The translations under genes and the position numbers were made by a program. A stretch of 7,338 bases of DNA from Rhodospirillales bacterium (GTDB taxonomy: Bacteria > Pseudomonadota > Alphaproteobacteria > Rhodospirillales_A > JACZKS01), in contig JABGRG010000035.1 in assembly GCA_018648445.1 (NCBI GenBank), positions 30,082 to 37,419 on the forward strand, written 5' to 3'. Each line of letters starts with the position of its first letter. Position 1 is the stretch's first letter. Shown one piece after another: positions 1 through 7,126 of this stretch. Below the pieces are notes generated by a model, which was given only the letters and a program-made list of their open reading frames with translations, was not told where the DNA came from and searched no databases.

Positions 1-253
1 CGTCCTTGTCGGCTAGCTGGCCTTGCAGTGATCCCAACAGCCCGTCCTTGTCGGCTAGCTGGCCTTGCAGTGATCCCAACAGCCCGTCCTTGTCGGCAAG
101 TTGGCCTTGCAATGATCCCAACAGTCCATCTTTCTCGCTCAACTGGCTTTGCAACGATCCCAAAAGGCCATCCTTCTCGGCCAACATGCCCTGCAGATTG
201 CCGATCATGCTGTCCTTTTGCCCGAGTTGCTTTTGCAGGGTCGAGACATCCAG
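1..253. repeat. 42-bp tandem repeat, six units, encoding 14-residue coiled-coil repeats
   Basis: The period is exactly 42 bp. Windows 1-42 and 43-84 are identical. The copy at 85-126 differs from them at four positions, all synonymous in the minus-strand gene (GGG/GGA, CTG/TTG, CAG/CAA, CTA/CTT). The copies at about 127-168, 169-210 and 211-253 are progressively more diverged, but they keep the period and the Lys-Asp unit ends. The array continues beyond the left edge, so the copy number is unknown. The gradient from degenerate units (N-terminal in the protein) to identical units fits recent expansion or homogenisation at the C-terminal side. Confidence 0.95.
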
Positions 254-451
254 ACCACCAATGGCCGGTGCGGTCGGAACCACGGGGGTCGGCATGGTGG
301 GGGCCGTGGACGGCGCGGCAGGCGCGGCCTGCGTGGTTTTTCCCTTTAGAAGGCCCTTGATGTCACCCAACTGGGCCTGGGATGGCCCGGTCGAGCCGAT
401 CAGCGCGGCGGCGATGCCAGCGGCGCAAAACACTGCGATCCATCGTTTCAT
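1..451 (-). CDS. Exported coiled-coil repeat protein, N-terminal part (runs off left edge)
   Basis: Reading the minus strand from the ATG at 451 gives 150 residues with no stop before the window edge, so the C-terminus is missing. Residues 1-26 form a classical Sec signal peptide: a basic start (MKRW), a hydrophobic core, and a likely signal peptidase I site after SQA (24-26). No lipobox is seen. Residues 28-66 are a linker rich in Ala, Pro and Thr. From residue 67 the protein consists of six consecutive 14-residue units with consensus GLLGSLQGQLADKD. Leucines at unit positions 3, 6 and 10 give an a/d heptad pattern, so two heptads per unit and a coiled coil are likely. An AGGGAG ribosome-binding site lies 8 nt before the ATG (460-465). 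It lies 89 nt after the flavoprotein gene on the same strand and may have its own promoter. The mature protein should be periplasmic or secreted. I do not recognise a family, and a structural or envelope role is only inference. The plus-strand reading of this stretch is a repeat-derived shadow. Confidence 0.82.
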   Translation of the reverse strand, partial: MKRWIAVFCAAGIAAALIGSTGPSQAQLGDIKGLLKGKTTQAAPAAPSTAPTMPTPVVPTAPAIGGLDVSTLQKQLGQKDSMIGNLQGMLAEKDGLLGSLQSQLSEKDGLLGSLQGQLADKDGLLGSLQGQLADKDGLLGSLQGQLADKD

Positions 452-485
452 GGCGATTTCTCCCTGTGTTGAGACCCGAAGGATG

Positions 486-506
486 AAACAAAAAGCGAGG
501 TTTCGC
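486..506 (-). terminator. Weak candidate intrinsic terminator after the flavoprotein gene
   Basis: On the minus strand, GCGA-AACC-TCGC (506-495) can form a short hairpin and is followed immediately by TTTTTGTTT (494-486). The position, 35 nt past the flavoprotein stop and upstream of the coiled-coil gene, suits a terminator. The stem is only 4 bp, and an alternative GGTT/AACC pairing around a GCGA loop competes with it. It may only attenuate transcription or be fortuitous. Confidence 0.3.
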
Positions 507-540
507 AACCGGACTCTGTGCTTGTGCGGGACATGTCGTC

Positions 541-1722
541 CTACACGGCTTCGCCTGCGGCCCAGCCGCTGGACCATGCCCATTGGAAATTGTAGCCGCC
601 GAGCCAGCCGGTTACGTCCACCGCTTCGCCGATAAAATACAAGCCCGGCACGGCCATTGCCGCCATTGTTTTCGATGACAACCCGCGGGTATCGACACCG
701 CCGAGTGTCACCTCTGCCTTGGCGTAGCCCTCGGAGCCCTTCGGCGTCAGATTCCAACCGTTGAGAAGGGCAGCAAGGCGGCTCAGCACCTTGTCCGACA
801 TTTCGCCTAAGGGCTTGGCGGGCAGGTGGGTTTCGGCCAGACTTTGCGCGAGGCGCTGGGGCAAAATCTCCGCGAGAACGGTTTTCGCCGCAGCCTTGGG
901 CCTTGAGCGCTTGCGTTCCAGAAGATACGTGGCGGCGTCTGTGCCCGGAAGCAGGTCGACGGTGATTTCGGCACCCGCGCGCCAATAGGAAGAGGCCTGC
1001 AAAATCGCCGGGCCGGACAAGCCGCGATGGGTGAACAGCACCGCCTCGCGAAAATTGCCGCCTCCGCAGCGCACATGGGCATCGAGAGCGACGCCGCTGA
1101 GGGTGCGCATCATTGCCAGATCGTCATCGCCGAAGGTCAGCGGCGTCAGGGCCGGCCGGGTTTCGGTCACGCTGAGGCCAAAATGCCGCGCGACGGTGTG
1201 GGCGAAACCGCTCGCTCCCATCTTCGGAATGGACAGGCCGCCGGTCGCCACGACAATGGCCCCGGCGGTGAAATTTCCGCGGTCGGTTTCTACGGAAAAA
1301 TCATCGGCGCGTTTGATCGCGCCAATCCGATGGTTCAGGCGCAGATCGACCCCGGCGGCGGCGCATTCATCAAGCAGCATGGCGACAATCTGGCGTGCCG
1401 AGCCGTCGCAAAACAACTGGCCCAGGGTCTTTTCGTGATAGGCGATGCGGTGTTTTTCGACCAGAGCGATGAAATCGTGTTGGGTGTAGCGGGCCAGGGC
1501 CGACTTGCAGAAATGAAGATTGCCCGAAAGGAAGCATTCTGGCGCACTACGCAAGTTGGTGAAATTGCATCGGCCGCCGCCCGAAATGAGGATTTTCTTT
1601 CCCGGCTCGTCGGCGTGGTCGAGCAAAAGGACCCGGCGGCCCCTCTGTCCGGCCCGGGCCGCGCACATCAAGCCCGCGGCCCCGGCGCCGACAATCACCA
1701 CATCAAAACGGTTCCGTCCCAT
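541..1722 (-). CDS. BaiN/YhiN-type (HI0933 family) FAD-dependent oxidoreductase
   Basis: This 393-residue flavoprotein is full length for the HI0933/YhiN family, often labelled aminoacetone oxidase-like or BaiN-like. The N-terminal Rossmann FAD motif VVIVGAGAAGL (8-18) is followed by the family signature ISGGGRCNFTN (46-56). Next come the second FAD-contact stretch ATGGLSIPKMGASG (159-172) and the LFTHRGLSGPAIL block (229-241). The conserved C-terminus GEAVDVTGWLGGYNFQWAW (365-383) closes the FAD site. No signal peptide or membrane segment is present, so it should be a soluble cytoplasmic enzyme. The physiological reaction is not established for most members, so no substrate is assigned. The ATG lies 16 nt after the dehydrogenase stop and has no convincing Shine-Dalgarno sequence in that gap, which suggests translational coupling within a two-gene operon. 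The start is supported by the usual short lead-in before the dinucleotide-binding motif. Confidence 0.93.
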   Translation of the reverse strand: MGRNRFDVVIVGAGAAGLMCAARAGQRGRRVLLLDHADEPGKKILISGGGRCNFTNLRSAPECFLSGNLHFCKSALARYTQHDFIALVEKHRIAYHEKTLGQLFCDGSARQIVAMLLDECAAAGVDLRLNHRIGAIKRADDFSVETDRGNFTAGAIVVATGGLSIPKMGASGFAHTVARHFGLSVTETRPALTPLTFGDDDLAMMRTLSGVALDAHVRCGGGNFREAVLFTHRGLSGPAILQASSYWRAGAEITVDLLPGTDAATYLLERKRSRPKAAAKTVLAEILPQRLAQSLAETHLPAKPLGEMSDKVLSRLAALLNGWNLTPKGSEGYAKAEVTLGGVDTRGLSSKTMAAMAVPGLYFIGEAVDVTGWLGGYNFQWAWSSGWAAGEAV

Positions 1723-1738
1723 CTTGGGCGGAAACGTT

Positions 1739-2773
1739 CTATTCGGGGTAACCGTTGGGGTAGATCACACTTTTCAGAGCCCCGTCCTGGTGTTCTCCCT
1801 GGCGTTCAAAAATATCGATGGCGTCGTCCAGGGTTCCACGGTGGGTGATCAGCGCGTCGATATCGATATGGCCGCGCAAGACCAGTTCAATCGCCTCGGG
1901 GAAAACCTCGCCCATACGATTGCAGATCTTGACCGTTGGTTCCTTCGAGCGGAACGGCATGGCGTTCATTTCGCTGTAATTCACCCCCGTCGGAATGCCG
2001 ACCAGAACGATGCGTCCGGCGGCTTTGACCACGGCCACCGATTCGGCGAAAGCGTTGGGCGAGGTCGTTGCCTCGATCACCAGATCGCAGCCCTTGCCGT
2101 CGGTCCATTCGACGATTTCCTCATAGCTTGCACCAACCTTGTCGGCGCCCAACTCCTTGGCCTTTTGCGCGCGATAACCGATGGGGTCGACACAATAGAC
2201 TTTCCCCGCGCCGTGGGCGCGAACCAGCTGCAACAAAACCAGACCGATGGGGCCGCATCCGAGGATTGCTACGCTGTCCGCGAGCTGCAGGTCGGCTTTC
2301 TTCATGGCGTGAACCCCGATGCCGATGGGTTCCAGCGCCGCTGTCATGTCCGGCGTGAAATGATCGGGAACCGCGAAAATGGCTTCCTTGGGCGCGGTGA
2401 TGTACTCGGTCAGAGCACCGGGATTTGGCGGCGACCCCTGGAACTTGATGTTGGTGCAAAGATTGGGAATGCCGGTTTTGCAGTAATGGCACTCACCGCA
2501 AAAACGCGACGGCTCCACCGCTACAAGCTGGCCTTTCTTAAGCCCGAGCTCGGGGGCTCTGTCGTCCCAAATCCAGGCTGCGATTTCGTGGCCCGGAACC
2601 TGGGGCTTTTCAATCAGGCGCGTGCCCAGCTTGCCTTCCATGTAATAGTGAAGGTCGCTGCCGCAGACCAACACCGAGGCGACCTTCAGCAGATACTCGT
2701 CCGCTGTGGGTTCGGGTTTGGGTTTTTCGCCGATGCGAAGGTCTTTTTCACCATGAATAAATAAGGCGCGCAT
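1739..2773 (-). CDS. Zinc-dependent medium-chain alcohol dehydrogenase, sorbitol/L-idonate dehydrogenase-like
   Basis: The 344-residue product is a complete zinc-type member of the MDR superfamily, which oxidises secondary alcohols or polyols with NAD(P). The catalytic zinc ligands appear as C37 (in VCGSDLHYY), H62-E63 (in PGHE) and E148 (in ALEPIG). The structural zinc lobe is intact with C92, C95, C98 and C106 (CGECHYCKTGIPNLC). The cofactor fold carries GCGPIG (172-177), and D196 at the end of the second strand favours NAD over NADP. The CGSDLHYY motif resembles sorbitol, xylitol and L-idonate 5-dehydrogenases, but the substrate is unproven. The start is set at the ATG at 2773: AGGAAA (2781-2786) precedes it at good distance and the protein begins at the expected MDR N-terminus. 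The frame stays open to 3046, but that extension has no family match and would run antisense into the divergent gene. It heads a minus-strand unit with the flavoprotein. Confidence 0.93.
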   Translation of the reverse strand: MRALFIHGEKDLRIGEKPKPEPTADEYLLKVASVLVCGSDLHYYMEGKLGTRLIEKPQVPGHEIAAWIWDDRAPELGLKKGQLVAVEPSRFCGECHYCKTGIPNLCTNIKFQGSPPNPGALTEYITAPKEAIFAVPDHFTPDMTAALEPIGIGVHAMKKADLQLADSVAILGCGPIGLVLLQLVRAHGAGKVYCVDPIGYRAQKAKELGADKVGASYEEIVEWTDGKGCDLVIEATTSPNAFAESVAVVKAAGRIVLVGIPTGVNYSEMNAMPFRSKEPTVKICNRMGEVFPEAIELVLRGHIDIDALITHRGTLDDAIDIFERQGEHQDGALKSVIYPNGYPE

Positions 2774-2833
2774 TTTTCGGTTTCCTGCTTTCGGGGGCCA
2801 ATTCCAAGTTGTTGGGGTTTTATCACCGATCTT

Positions 2834-2842
2834 TGCTATAAA
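2834..2842 (+). promoter_or_regulatory. Candidate extended -10 promoter for the oxidoreductase/HAD operon
   Basis: The sequence TGCTATAAA matches an extended -10 element (TGn plus a 5/6 match to TATAAT), 46 nt before the oxidoreductase ATG. No well-spaced -35 is obvious: TTGGGG at 2812-2817 would need a 19-nt spacer. It lies in the AT-richest part of the 115-bp divergent region (2774-2888), which must also hold the minus-strand dehydrogenase promoter. I could not assign that promoter convincingly. Confidence 0.42.
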
Positions 2843-2888
2843 TAAACCGTCGCGTCGAATTTGCGATAGCATTGTCGGAGAGGAGATC

Positions 2889-3890
2889 ATGGAACCGCTC
2901 AAATGGGGCATTATCAGCACGGCTAAAATCGGGCGGGAACGGGTCGTTCCGGCGATGATGAAAGGCGAAATGACGCAATTTTGCGCCGTTGCGTCGCGCG
3001 ATGTCGCGGCCGCGCGTGAGTATGCCGATGAGCTTGGAATTCCCAAGGCCTATGGCAGTTACGAGGACCTTCTCGCCGATCCCGAAATCGAGGCGATCTA
3101 CAACCCGCTGCCCAACAATCTCCATGTGCAGTGGACCATCAATGCGGCTGAGGCGGGCAAGCACGTGCTGTGTGAAAAGCCCATCGCCATGACCGCGGAA
3201 GAAGCGCAAACGCTGATTGCTGTGCGTGACCGGACCGGAGTGCGCATAGAGGAAGCCTTCATGGTGCGCCATCACCCGCAATGGATTCGCGCCCGCGATC
3301 TGGTTCGCCAGGGAAAGATTGGCAGGTTAGGGACCGTTCATGCGGTCTTTTCCTACATGAATGTGGATCCCAACAACATCCGCAACATTCCTGAAACCGG
3401 CGGCGGCGGCATTTACGATATCGGGTGTTACCCAATTGTTGTCTCACGCTTCATTTTCGGCAACGAGCCGACGCGGGCGGTGTCCCTGGTGGAGCGCGAT
3501 CCCGAAATGAAGACCGATAGACTTGCGAGCGCCATGCTCGATTTTCCCGAAGGGCAGGCGACGTTTACCTGTTCCACGCAGTTGGCCAAATATCAGCGGG
3601 TCCAGATTTTGGGAACCGAGGGGCGCATCGAAGTCCAAATACCCTATAACGCGCCTGATGATGTGCCGTGCCGCATATTCCTGGACTCGGGAATTGAATT
3701 GGGCGACGTCACGGCTGTGGCCGAAGATTTCGACCCCGTCAATCAATACACGCTACAGGGCGACGTATTTTCGCGCGGCGTCCGCGATGGAACGCCACCC
3801 GAATTCCCCCTGGAGGACGCCATCAAAAACATGCGTGTTATTGATGCCATATTCCGCTCGGCAGAAACAAAAGCGTGGGAAAAGGTATGA
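2889..3890 (+). CDS. Gfo/Idh/MocA-family NAD(P)-dependent oxidoreductase
   Basis: The 333-residue protein has the usual length and two-domain build of glucose-fructose oxidoreductase/inositol dehydrogenase-like enzymes, which oxidise or reduce hydroxyl/keto groups of sugars and cyclitols. The N-terminal Rossmann fold starts at WGIISTAKIG (6-15). Ser-Arg at 36-37 after the second strand (ASRD) is of the kind that binds the 2'-phosphate of NADP. The catalytic lysine sits in the hallmark CEKPIA (95-100). The C-terminal domain carries GGGGIYDIGCYP (171-182), where D177 and Y181 occupy the usual catalytic/substrate positions. No signal peptide is seen, unlike periplasmic glucose-fructose oxidoreductase. 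A strong purine-rich ribosome-binding site (GGAGAGGAG, 2877-2885) precedes the ATG. The gene ends in a 4-nt overlap with the HAD phosphatase, and the two are divergent from the zinc dehydrogenase. The family is certain; the substrate is unknown. Confidence 0.93.
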   Translation: MEPLKWGIISTAKIGRERVVPAMMKGEMTQFCAVASRDVAAAREYADELGIPKAYGSYEDLLADPEIEAIYNPLPNNLHVQWTINAAEAGKHVLCEKPIAMTAEEAQTLIAVRDRTGVRIEEAFMVRHHPQWIRARDLVRQGKIGRLGTVHAVFSYMNVDPNNIRNIPETGGGGIYDIGCYPIVVSRFIFGNEPTRAVSLVERDPEMKTDRLASAMLDFPEGQATFTCSTQLAKYQRVQILGTEGRIEVQIPYNAPDDVPCRIFLDSGIELGDVTAVAEDFDPVNQYTLQGDVFSRGVRDGTPPEFPLEDAIKNMRVIDAIFRSAETKAWEKV

Positions 3891-4498
3891 GTGCGCCCAG
3901 CGTTGTTGCCTTCGATTTCGGCGGCGTTCTCATCGAATGGGACCCGCGCCATCTCTACCGCAAGATCTTCGTCGACGACGAAGCGGGCATGGAATATTTC
4001 CTGACCCACGTTTGTTCGGTTACCTGGAACTGGATGCAGGATGCCGGGCGCACCTTCGACGAGGCGGTCGCCGAATTGACGGGCCGGTTTCCGCAACACG
4101 CCGAGCTGATCGCCGCCTATCACGAGCGGTGGGAGGAAATGCAGCCCTACGTCTTTGATGACACGGTGGCCATACTCAAGGAACTCAAGGAAAACGGCGT
4201 CCCTGTATATGGCATTACCAATTTTCCAGCCGAAAAATTCGAAATCACGCGCAAGCGCCATTCGTTTTTTGATCTGCTGGATGGCATCGTCGTTTCGGGA
4301 GATGTGCGCCTGATGAAGCCCGATCCGGGAATTTTTCTGCATTTCCTCGATCGTTTTGATCTTGAGGCGTCTCAGTGCGTCTTCATTGACGATTCAACGG
4401 TAAATGTCGGAACCGCCGCGCGGCTCGGGTTTCATGGCATTCATCATCGCGATGCTGATGACTTGCGCCAAAAACTTGGTGGATGGGGCTTGCTCTAA
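3887..4498 (+). CDS. HAD-superfamily hydrolase (YihX-like, probable phosphatase)
   Basis: The 203-residue protein has all four HAD motifs. Motif I is VAFDFGGVL, with nucleophile D10. Motif II is the threonine T111 in GITN. Motif III is the lysine K144 in MKPDPGIF. Motif IV is D168-D169 in FIDDS. A helical cap occupies roughly residues 20-90, as in subfamily I enzymes such as YihX. The second Asp of the usual DxD in motif I is a glycine (DFG), a substitution also found in YihX-type proteins, which are phosphatases acting on sugar phosphates. Hydrolase activity is therefore likely, but the general acid is not the usual one. The start chosen is the ATG at 3887, whose ATGA overlaps the previous gene's TGA, giving translational coupling; an in-frame GTG at 3875 is less likely. 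The pairing suggests it dephosphorylates a sugar-phosphate related to the oxidoreductase substrate, which is inference. Its stop codon overlaps that of the convergent kinase gene. Confidence 0.9.
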   Translation: MSAPSVVAFDFGGVLIEWDPRHLYRKIFVDDEAGMEYFLTHVCSVTWNWMQDAGRTFDEAVAELTGRFPQHAELIAAYHERWEEMQPYVFDDTVAILKELKENGVPVYGITNFPAEKFEITRKRHSFFDLLDGIVVSGDVRLMKPDPGIFLHFLDRFDLEASQCVFIDDSTVNVGTAARLGFHGIHHRDADDLRQKLGGWGLL

Positions 4499-4519
4499 TC
4501 CACTTCGGTTGCGAGCAAG
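4489..4519. terminator. Inverted repeat across the convergent stop codons
   Basis: CTTGCTC (4489-4495) and GAGCAAG (4513-4519) form a perfect 7-bp stem around a 17-nt loop. The loop side contains both stop codons and, on the plus strand, a small C(TTCG)G tetraloop element (4503-4508). The hairpin would form in transcripts from either direction, exactly where the HAD and kinase genes meet. Neither side has an immediate T-tract, so it is not a textbook intrinsic terminator. It could stabilise 3' ends or be a coincidence of coding sequence. Confidence 0.3.
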
Positions 4520-7125
4520 GCCGCCAGGGCGTCGGACAATTGATCGTTGGTGTAGGGCTTGCCTATCAGTTCGAAGTCGCTATCTGCCAAACCGGATTTC
4601 TCGAGTTCGGCTTCCGGGTATCCCGAAGTTAGTAGGATCTTCAGGTCGGAGTGGCGGCGCGAAGCCTCGTTCGCCAATTCAAGTCCATTTATACCCTTGG
4701 GCATCACAACATCGCTGAACAAGACGTCGATATCATCGTCGCGAGCCAGAATCTCCAATGCAACCCGTCCATCTTCGGCCTCGCGGGTGTTGAACCCGTA
4801 TGCGTTCAGGACCATAACGGCGCTTCGGCGGACATCCGGATCGTCCTCGACGACGAGGATCGTACCGCCGTTTTCGTGCTCGGAAGTGGTTGACACATCC
4901 GGTTTTTCGGGGAGCGGGGCACCGGGTTCAATCGCTACGGGGATCAAGATTCTTGCGGTCGTACCCTCTTCGAGTTTGCTTTCAAGAGTAACGTGGCCGC
5001 CGGATTGCCGCAAAAATCCATATACCATGCTGAGGCCGAGGCCGCTTCCCTCGCCAACATCCTTGGTCGTGAAGAAGGGTTCGAAAGCATGTTTTAGAAC
5101 TTCCGGCGGCATTCCGCCGCCCGTATCGGTTACCGCGATTTCGACATATTCTCCCGCAGGCAAGACGCTGTCCTCGGTAATAAGTCCCTTTTTGAGAGTG
5201 CGTGTGGCCGATGTGACAAGAAGTTTGCCGCCGCTTCCCATTGCGGTTCTTGCGTTGACCGCCAAATTGAGAATCGCGTTTTCAAAACCGTTCGGATCAA
5301 TTTTGATAAACGGGACGTCCTTTTCCAGAACCGTCTCGATTTCGATGTGCTCGCCAAGCGTTCGTCCGAGAATACTCAGCATACCGTCGATCAATTCGTT
5401 GGGTGCGGCGGTTTGGGGGTGAAGGGTCTGTTTTCTTGAAAACGCCAGAAGTTGATGGGTCAGATTTGCGCCGCGATATCCTGCCTTTAGGGCGCTATCC
5501 ACATGAGCCAACGTTTTTTCGCTTGCTCCCGTATCCCACTTAACCGCTTCCAGATGGCTTTGAATGACCTGAAGAAGGTTGTTGAAATCATGGGCGATGC
5601 CGCCCGTCAGTTGGCCGACGGCCTCCATCTTCTGGGCGTGGCGAAGACGTTCTTCGGTCTGAAGGCGTTCCGTAATATCCCTGTTTACGCCCACCCGTCC
5701 GACGATTTTTCCGTCGTTGTCGTACAGCGCCATGATTTGGGCCTCGAGTACGCCTTCGCGTCCGTCCTTTCGAATGAAGGTTGATTGCCCGAAATGGTAC
5801 CCGTCTTTTTTGATGGCTTCGGTGACCTCGCGCCGACGCGTGCCGGGCACTTCTTCCTTGATGAACATATCCGAGTAATTTCCGACGACCTCTTCTTTGG
5901 TGAGCCCGAAAATACTCTCGGCACCCGGGTTCCAATCCAAGACCACTCCGTCGGCATCAAGCACGATAATCGCCTCGGAAATCTGTTCCCAGATGATCGC
6001 GTACTTACGAAGGTTTTGCTCGGCTTCTTTGCGTTCGGTGATATCAAACGCGACCGTGCCGATGGCATTGATCGAGCCGTCGATTGAGGCGGCCGGGTAT
6101 TTAATAACAATGCGATGAAAAACTTTTCCGTCCCGGAGGACGGAAACTTCCTTTTCGACGGGTTTTCCCGTTCGGAGCACGTGTTGTTCGGCGTCGTTCA
6201 GATTCGCGATTTCCTGGGCGCTATCCAGTATTTGCGCCGACGTCTTGCCCAAAAGGCCCGAAGCTGAGTGCCCCAGCCATTCCTCATAGGGTTTGTTGAC
6301 CAGCAGATACTTTCCCTCGGTGTCCTTTAGGTTCATGCAAACCGGCGTATGGTCCAACACCGCGCGCAGCCGCTGTTCGCTTTCGCGCAACAGGTTTTCC
6401 GCGCGTTCGCGCTCGGCCAAACGGTTTTGGCTGGCTTCCAAAAAACGGTTGGCTGTTTGCGCCAGTACGCCCAGTTCATCATTTTCGTGACCTTCCGGCG
6501 AAGAAAGCCGCGTCGCTCCTGGCTCGTCCGGATCAATCCGAGCCAGCCCTTCGACGAGGGTGGCCAGTGGTTTGGATAATCGCCAATAAAAAATACCGAA
6601 CAGAAGCAGGACCAGAAGAAAACTTCGCGCAATCCCCGTTGCTATCAGGAAAAGCGCACGCCCGAAGAAACCCGCCAAGGCGGCATCGTGATCGACCACG
6701 ACAACGAGGGTTCCGTATTCAATAGGAATGTCCCCGACATCGCGAAGCGATATCGTGTGCTCGCTGAACTCGCTGGTAATATTCCGGGTAATCCATCGCG
6801 TGTCGTGTTCCGTGCGCGTGGATTTTATTTTCGCCAGAGAGTCACCCAGATCGGTTTCGATTCCGGCTTCGACGATAAACTCATAGTCCAACAGCCCGGA
6901 AACGATTTCTGCCGCGAGTTTTTCATCAAGATTTAAGGCCGCGGGGGTGGCGGCGCGTTTGGCCACTTCGAGAATGCGCTGAACCGTCGCTTCAAGGTTT
7001 TCTTGCTGGGCGGTAAAATCGAGGGCGACCTGAACGGCTCCGATCACAATCCCCAACAGAAGCGCAATCGTAACGCCGATGCGGGCGAGCGAGAACGAGA
7101 TTCTTCTGTGGAAGGAATGTGGCAT
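4495..7125 (-). CDS. Membrane-bound hybrid sensor histidine kinase (HAMP-PAS-PAS-HisKA-HATPase-REC)
   Basis: The 876-residue protein is a hybrid sensor kinase of the inner membrane. Transmembrane segments lie at about 16-36 and 155-182, enclosing a roughly 120-residue periplasmic sensor region of no recognised type. A HAMP linker (about 183-236) leads through a charged coiled coil to two PAS domains (about 250-365 and 373-486), each ending in a DITER motif. The phosphoacceptor is H512 in GGIAHDFNNLL. The ATPase domain has N620/N624 (N box), DTGGGM (667-672), FEPFFTTK (681-688) and GEGSGLGLSM (691-700). The C-terminal receiver is complete: E760-D762, phosphoacceptor D805 (FSDVVMP), T833 and K856. 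No Hpt domain follows, so phosphate output must use a separate partner not seen in this window. The start is taken at the ATG at 7125, which gives a short basic N-terminus before the first membrane helix; an in-frame TTG at 7158 would add 11 residues. Its own Shine-Dalgarno is poor, and a leader ORF ends one base upstream. Confidence 0.93.
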   Translation of the reverse strand: MPHSFHRRISFSLARIGVTIALLLGIVIGAVQVALDFTAQQENLEATVQRILEVAKRAATPAALNLDEKLAAEIVSGLLDYEFIVEAGIETDLGDSLAKIKSTRTEHDTRWITRNITSEFSEHTISLRDVGDIPIEYGTLVVVVDHDAALAGFFGRALFLIATGIARSFLLVLLLFGIFYWRLSKPLATLVEGLARIDPDEPGATRLSSPEGHENDELGVLAQTANRFLEASQNRLAERERAENLLRESEQRLRAVLDHTPVCMNLKDTEGKYLLVNKPYEEWLGHSASGLLGKTSAQILDSAQEIANLNDAEQHVLRTGKPVEKEVSVLRDGKVFHRIVIKYPAASIDGSINAIGTVAFDITERKEAEQNLRKYAIIWEQISEAIIVLDADGVVLDWNPGAESIFGLTKEEVVGNYSDMFIKEEVPGTRRREVTEAIKKDGYHFGQSTFIRKDGREGVLEAQIMALYDNDGKIVGRVGVNRDITERLQTEERLRHAQKMEAVGQLTGGIAHDFNNLLQVIQSHLEAVKWDTGASEKTLAHVDSALKAGYRGANLTHQLLAFSRKQTLHPQTAAPNELIDGMLSILGRTLGEHIEIETVLEKDVPFIKIDPNGFENAILNLAVNARTAMGSGGKLLVTSATRTLKKGLITEDSVLPAGEYVEIAVTDTGGGMPPEVLKHAFEPFFTTKDVGEGSGLGLSMVYGFLRQSGGHVTLESKLEEGTTARILIPVAIEPGAPLPEKPDVSTTSEHENGGTILVVEDDPDVRRSAVMVLNAYGFNTREAEDGRVALEILARDDDIDVLFSDVVMPKGINGLELANEASRRHSDLKILLTSGYPEAELEKSGLADSDFELIGKPYTNDQLSDALAALLATEVD

Positions 7126-7126
7126 G

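Noticed and set aside
6..635. Plus-strand 209-codon frame through the repeat region
   Set aside because: It is the antisense shadow of the 42-bp repeat, overlaps the exported protein gene and the end of the flavoprotein gene, and lacks domain logic. The minus-strand reading has a signal peptide, SD and coiled-coil pattern.
1520..2764. Long plus-strand frame of 414 codons antisense to the flavoprotein and dehydrogenase genes
   Set aside because: Both genes on the opposite strand have complete, well-conserved family motifs. The antisense frame crosses two unrelated genes and shows no recognisable domain, as expected from codon bias in GC-rich DNA.
2851..2869. Possible operator: TCGC/GCGA arms around the AATTCG segment in the divergent region
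   Set aside because: The arms are only 4 bp with a long spacer, which is expected by chance.
2774..3046. N-terminal extension of the zinc dehydrogenase frame to 3046
   Set aside because: The added 91 residues have no family counterpart, run antisense over the start of the oxidoreductase gene, and skip the good AGGAAA site and ATG at 2773.
4559..5422. Plus-strand 287-codon Ser/Pro-rich frame antisense to the kinase catalytic region
   Set aside because: It mirrors the conserved HATPase and receiver coding sequence, and its low-complexity composition is typical of an antisense shadow.
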